Assembly (NCBI RefSeq): GCF_024461735.1
Contig: NZ_JANGAD010000001.1
Coordinates: 310,001 to 374,000, forward strand
Source: Anaerotignum propionicum
GTDB lineage: Bacteria; Bacillota; Clostridia; Lachnospirales; Anaerotignaceae
Length of the DNA: 64,000 nucleotides
Reading direction: 5' to 3'
In this document: piece by piece, positions 60,469-64,000 of the stretch
How positions within the stretch are numbered: position 1 is the stretch's first letter
How the letters are laid out: each line of letters starts with the position of its first letter
Program-made: the position numbers and the translations under genes
The notes under the pieces: generated by a model
What the model was told of the DNA's origin: nothing
Database searches by the model: none
The model's input: the letters and a program-made list of their open reading frames with translations, nothing else

Positions 60469-60490
60469 TTAGACTATCATGATAGTCTAA
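60469..60490 (-). promoter_or_regulatory. BlaI operator 2, overlapping the promoter
   Basis: A perfect 22-base palindrome whose core is TAGACTATCATGATAGTCTA. The promoter (TTGACA at 60494-60499, 17 bases, TAGTCT at 60471-60476, minus strand) lies across it, so a bound repressor blocks RNA polymerase. The centres of the two operators are about 29 bases apart. Confidence 0.82.
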
Positions 60491-60781
60491 AGTTGTCAAG
60501 GTGATAGTTCAACTTTTTTCTTATAAGAGATGTGAAATAAAATGAAAGGGTAACCATATAAGTGGTTTTAGTATCCTGATGACTAATAAATCCAAAATTT
60601 ACGGCATAGGACAAAAACCTGACTGCCGTTATTTTATAATTATTAAGAGGAAATTGAGGGATTTTAAAATGATTTTCCTAGAAAAAGAAATGAATTAGAT
60701 GTTTGATTACCGATATAAATTTATCTATAAAAAAATAAAAAGTCATGCATGAGGTTAACCTCAAACATGACTTTTTATGAG
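60491..60781. other. Gap between BlaI operator and tRNA-Leu
   Basis: About 290 AT-rich bases without a gene. It holds the -35 box of the blaI promoter at 60494-60499 and, at the right, the terminator of the tRNA (60737-60776). Confidence 0.5.
60737..60776 (-). terminator. Terminator of tRNA-Leu
   Basis: AAAAAGTCATG (60737-60747) pairs with CATGACTTTTT (60766-60776). An inner GAGGTTAACCTC palindrome and a T-rich tail on the minus strand complete it. Confidence 0.85.
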
Positions 60782-60865
60782 TGCGGATGGTGGGACTCGA
60801 ACCCACACGATATCACTACCGCCAGATTTTGAGTCTGGTGCGTCTGCCAGTTCCGCCACATCCGC
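60782..60865 (-). tRNA. tRNA-Leu (anticodon CAA)
   Basis: 84 bases. Acceptor arms GCGGATG and CATCCGC, anticodon stem CCAGA/TCTGG with loop CTCAAAA, hence anticodon CAA (reads UUG). A long variable arm follows and the T arm is GTGGGTTCGAGTCCCAC, as expected for a class II tRNA. CCA is not encoded. Confidence 0.95.
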
Positions 60866-60939
60866 AAGTAAAACTGCTTGCTTATATTATCATAAAAAAA
60901 TGTATAATGCAAGCAGTTTTTTAAAATTATTTGTAAAAA

Positions 60940-61461
60940 TTACATTTTTTCTGGTTCGGAATAGGTCTCACCAAAGGTATCAACGCTTACTTTCACCATA
61001 ACCTGATCCTCAACAGGGCGATCACCACGGCTAGTGCCAACAGTTGCAATGGCATCAACTACGTCCTGACCTTCAATTACTTTTCCAAAGGAGGCATACT
61101 GTCCATCCAAATGAGGGGATTTTTCAAGCATGATAAAGAACTGAGAACCTGCACTGTTGGGGTTCATGGCACGAGCCATGGAAAGCACACCTTTATCATG
61201 TGTTAAGTTGTTTTTTACGCCATTCATTGAAAATTCGCCACGAATCTGGTATCCGGGGCCACCCATGCCTGTGCCATCGGGGCATCCGCCCTGAATCATG
61301 AAACCATTAATGACACGATGGAAAATCAGGCCATTATAATAGCCTTTATTCACTAAAGAAATAAAATTATTAACAGTATTGGGGGCGATTTCGGGATAGA
61401 GCTCCGCTTTGATTACGCCGCCATTTTGCATTTCAAATGTTACAACAGGATTTTTTGCCAT
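60940..61461 (-). CDS. Peptidyl-prolyl cis-trans isomerase, cyclophilin type
   Basis: 173 residues from the ATG at 61459-61461 after AAAGGAAG. GLIFHRVINGFMIQGGCPDGTGMGGPGY, NSAGSQFFIMLEKSPHLDGQYASFGKV are cyclophilin hallmarks, with the catalytic Arg in FHRV. No signal peptide, so it helps proline isomerisation during cytoplasmic folding. Confidence 0.95.
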   Translation of the reverse strand: MAKNPVVTFEMQNGGVIKAELYPEIAPNTVNNFISLVNKGYYNGLIFHRVINGFMIQGGCPDGTGMGGPGYQIRGEFSMNGVKNNLTHDKGVLSMARAMNPNSAGSQFFIMLEKSPHLDGQYASFGKVIEGQDVVDAIATVGTSRGDRPVEDQVMVKVSVDTFGETYSEPEKM

Positions 61462-61625
61462 GATTATCTTCCTTTCATGCATCTGCATTTAAAATAAAGT
61501 CTATTTTCATTTTTACCCATTGCAATCCATGGCATACAGTAAAATGCAAATGATTGCCAAGGTTTGGAAAATGGGAAAAGCTTGGGCTATTATAACATAA
61601 TGCCCTTGGGTAACGCAAATTTTCC

Positions 61626-62456
61626 TTAAATATTTTCATATCTTAAAGTGATCATTACCAATTCTGGACGGTTAAAAATGCGGAAGGGAAAAGTGCTGTT
61701 GCCTAAGCCTCGGCTGACTACCATCGCCGTATTTTTTTTCTCATAAACACCTGAGGTGTAAACTGGAAAAAAACCTTGATTTGGGGCAAAAATGCCACCA
61801 ATAAAGGGCAGCCTAATCTGTCCACCGTGGGCATGACCTGTGAAAGCCAGATTTACGCCGCTGGCTACATAAGCTTCAAATAGTTCGGGGCGATGGGAAA
61901 GAAGAATTTGAAATGCATCTTCCTCCGACCCTTTTAATAGGGTAGCAAGTACCTCTTGGTAATAGGGGTTGACTCGTTTGTCCGCAAGGCCAATCAGCTC
62001 AATCATATCTCCGTTTTTTTGTAAAACAGATTTCCCATTTTGTAAAACAGTCACACCTGCTTCCGTCAATTCCTCAGCTAGCTCCTCAAAATAACCGGAT
62101 TGATGCTCATGATTGCCACTGACATAGTAAATAGGAGCAATATTTACCGCGCCCTCAACGAAGGTCATGGCAGTATCCAAATTGGTACGATTGCGGTCAA
62201 TCAAATCACCAGTGATAACAATAATATCCGGAGCCGCATTTCTAATTTTTTCAAGGATTCTCTCTTGATTTTGACCGAAGCACTTATTTTGTAAATCAGA
62301 AACCTGTAAAATTTTATAGCCATCAAACCCCTTGGGGACTTTTTTTGTATATGTGGTTTGTGTCAGTATAAGTCCATTGTTTTGCCAGTATAAAAAACCT
62401 GCCAAGCAAAGGAAAGAGCAAATGACTTTGTTCTTAAAAAATTTCAAATCGTTCAC
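61626..62456 (-). CDS. Membrane-anchored metallophosphoesterase (YkuE/YaeI-like)
   Basis: 276 residues from a GTG start with a poor ribosome site. An N-terminal membrane anchor (about 10-30) is followed by the calcineurin-like set: QVSDLQNKCFG, ITGDLIDRN, VSGNHEH, LLSHRPE and FTGHAHGGQIRLP. The first motif reads DLQ where most have DLH, so one metal ligand may differ. Relatives hydrolyse lipid or nucleotide phosphates such as UDP-diacylglucosamine; the substrate here is not known. Confidence 0.85.
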   Translation of the reverse strand: MNDLKFFKNKVICSFLCLAGFLYWQNNGLILTQTTYTKKVPKGFDGYKILQVSDLQNKCFGQNQERILEKIRNAAPDIIVITGDLIDRNRTNLDTAMTFVEGAVNIAPIYYVSGNHEHQSGYFEELAEELTEAGVTVLQNGKSVLQKNGDMIELIGLADKRVNPYYQEVLATLLKGSEEDAFQILLSHRPELFEAYVASGVNLAFTGHAHGGQIRLPFIGGIFAPNQGFFPVYTSGVYEKKNTAMVVSRGLGNSTFPFRIFNRPELVMITLRYENI

Positions 62457-62625
62457 CGCCGTTATAGATTCATTTTTCTTTCATTATAAATAGGTTTTAG
62501 TTGGAAAACAAGAGTGTGTATAATACAAGTATTTACTTTGATATAAAGTTCATTCCAACCTCTTACATTTGTTATTAATTTGCCAACACATTAAAATAGT
62601 ATTCTGTGAGCCAATGCATATGCGA

Positions 62626-62654
62626 TTGAAGCCTTGTTTTATTCGTGTTATACT
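62626..62654 (+). promoter_or_regulatory. Promoter of the Y-family polymerase gene
   Basis: TTGAAG (62626-62631), 17 bases, TATACT (62649-62654). No LexA-type box (GAAC-N4-GTTC) was seen over it. Confidence 0.6.
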
Positions 62655-62736
62655 AGATGAAAATTGAAAAAGATAGAGCTTTTCAGGGATGGAAATTGTG
62701 TTTATAAGCTTATTATTAGCAAAAAGGAGGGATGGA

Positions 62737-63972
62737 ATGAGAACAATTTTTCATATTGACGTCAATAGTGCGTTTTTAAGTTGGAGTGCGGTAAAGATGT
62801 TGAAAGAGGGCAGTATGTTAGATTTGCGTACCGTTCCCTCAGCCGTTGCGGGAGATAGTGAAAGCCGCAGAGGCATTATCCTGGCAAAAAGCACTCCTGC
62901 TAAAAAATATGGCATTTCCACTGGGGAACCAAAGGGCTTTGCGTTGCAAAAATGTGCTGAATTAATTTGTGTCCCCCCTGACTTTTCTTTGTATACCAGA
63001 AATTCTGAAGAAATGTTTCGCATCCTTTCCCAATACTCCGACCGTGTTGAGCCATTCAGTATTGATGAGGGTTTTTTGGACTATACGGGGATGGAGTCCC
63101 TTTTTGGTACGCCCTTGGAGGGTGCTGAAAAAATAAAAGAGCATATAAAAAAGGAATTGGGTTTTACTGTGAATATTGGCATTAGTGTAAACAAGCTTTT
63201 GGCGAAAATGGCTGGTGAATTGGAGAAGCCGGATAAAATTATCACCCTTTACCCTGAAGAGTTGGAAAAAAAACTTTGGCCTTTGCCTGTGGAAGAAATG
63301 TTTATGGTGGGCAGAAGAATTGGACCCCGACTGAGGAAAATGGGAATCCGAACCATTGGGGAGTTGGCAAAATATCCTGTTGCCCTTTTGGAGATAGAGT
63401 TCAAGAGTTATGGAAGAATGCTGAATGCTTATGCCAATGGCATTGATGATACCTCCGTTGCTCATGTGGAAACAGTCCAAGAGGTAAAAAGTGTTGGAAA
63501 TAGCACTACAATTCCTTATGATGTGGAGGAGAGGGAAGAAGCATATAAAATCCTCCTGTCTTTATCGGAAACTGTTTCCATGCGCTTACGAGAGGGAAAG
63601 TTTTGTGCCAGAGAAATTGGTGTTGTGATTAAAACCACTGATTTTCAGGTTTATTCCCATCAAACAAAATTGCTGAATGCCATTGACTGCACCAATGCGG
63701 TCTATGAGACAGCAAAGAAAGTTTTTGACGAAGCATGGAAGAAAGAACCCATCCGACATCTAGGGATTCGTGCTGGGCACTTATGCAGTGACGAATGCAT
63801 TCAGCTTTCCATTTTAGATGAAGATTGGAGCAAGCAAAAACAGGCAGATGCCGCCATGGATATTCTTCGTGGCAAATACGGAAGGGAAACGGTGGTTAGA
63901 TCCACTTTTATTGGTGGAATCGAGCCCGCTTATGGTGGGGGAAGCTTAAAGATTAATCATCTAAAGAAATGA
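62737..63972 (+). CDS. dinB: Y-family DNA polymerase (DinB/Pol IV-like)
   Basis: 411 residues from ATG 62737 after AAAAAGGAGGG (an in-frame ATG at 62689 would add 16 residues without a site). The catalytic set is present: HIDVNSAFLSWSA (first Asp), RVEPFSIDEGFLDYTG (Asp-Glu), and helix-hairpin-helix region VEEMFMVGRRIGPRLRKMGIRTIGELAKYP. Residues 245-350 are the little finger. It copies past damaged bases at low fidelity. The insertion LKEGSMLDLRTVPSAVAGDSESRRGIILAKS is typical of the Clostridia DinB subgroup. Confidence 0.92.
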   Translation: MRTIFHIDVNSAFLSWSAVKMLKEGSMLDLRTVPSAVAGDSESRRGIILAKSTPAKKYGISTGEPKGFALQKCAELICVPPDFSLYTRNSEEMFRILSQYSDRVEPFSIDEGFLDYTGMESLFGTPLEGAEKIKEHIKKELGFTVNIGISVNKLLAKMAGELEKPDKIITLYPEELEKKLWPLPVEEMFMVGRRIGPRLRKMGIRTIGELAKYPVALLEIEFKSYGRMLNAYANGIDDTSVAHVETVQEVKSVGNSTTIPYDVEEREEAYKILLSLSETVSMRLREGKFCAREIGVVIKTTDFQVYSHQTKLLNAIDCTNAVYETAKKVFDEAWKKEPIRHLGIRAGHLCSDECIQLSILDEDWSKQKQADAAMDILRGKYGRETVVRSTFIGGIEPAYGGGSLKINHLKK

Positions 63973-64000
63973 TTTTGCCTAAAAAAAGGCTTATGATCAT

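Noticed and set aside
1..64000. CRISPR array, rRNA operon, insertion sequence or transposase.
   Set aside because: No regularly spaced direct repeats, no rRNA-like sequence and no intact transposase were seen on either strand.

Overview
This is a low-GC window from a strictly anaerobic, Gram-positive-type Clostridia member, probably of the Lachnospirales / Anaerotignum-like kind; the genus is inferred, not proven. The grounds are SLH-anchored surface proteins, a Re-type citrate synthase (known from strict anaerobes), a [NiFe] hydrogenase, a PBSX/diffocin-like contractile tail cluster, several BlaI/M56 pairs and strong AGGAGG ribosome sites.

Positions 1-14.4 kb are a heme acquisition and heme response island. 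A CydD-like ABC exporter (cut by the window edge) is divergent from a regulator that joins a DtxR-type DNA-binding half to a C-terminal NEAT-like (heme-binding) domain. Then come a promoter with a dyad operator and a hairpin-ended leader, a small secreted protein, a 2137-residue SLH protein with chitobiase-C-like and NEAT-like repeats, an Shp-type heme protein carrying SLH repeats, and a complete heme ABC importer (IsdE-, IsdF- and FhuC-like). Heme would pass from surface NEAT/Shp domains to the lipoprotein and through the membrane. The fused regulator could read heme or iron directly. It is the most unusual item here.

Positions 14.6-18 kb hold an SPFH protein with five zinc ribbons and three membrane/zinc-ribbon partners, similar in organisation to the ydjGHI membrane-stress genes. 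Positions 18.4-29.7 kb are a head-less contractile phage tail, a probable tailocin. It has sheath, tube, frameshifted chaperone, tape measure, hub, baseplate and fibre genes, but no terminase, portal, capsid or integrase and no recognisable endolysin.

Positions 30-34.5 kb contain two nearly identical BlaI repressors, one orphan and one paired with an M56 sensor and a Trp-rich secreted peptide, flanking a homocysteine S-methyltransferase. Positions 35-43.8 kb are one long hydrogenase operon: two small membrane proteins, maturation protease, a HypA-like protein without zinc finger, HypF, HypC, HypD, HypE, a cytochrome b5-like protein, and hydrogenase small and large subunits. The small subunit has no Tat signal and has Asn in place of one proximal-cluster Cys. 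The b5-like protein would need heme, which links this operon to the import island.

Positions 44-48.5 kb (minus strand) are the Re-citrate synthase, aconitase and isocitrate dehydrogenase operon that makes 2-oxoglutarate for glutamate. Positions 49-64 kb are mostly housekeeping: orphan SsuA/NMT1-like lipoprotein, polA, coaE, lytic transglycosylase, peptide-binding lipoprotein, galT, TraX-like protein, a third BlaI/M56 pair with clear palindromic operators, tRNA-Leu(CAA), cyclophilin, metallophosphoesterase and a Y-family DNA polymerase.
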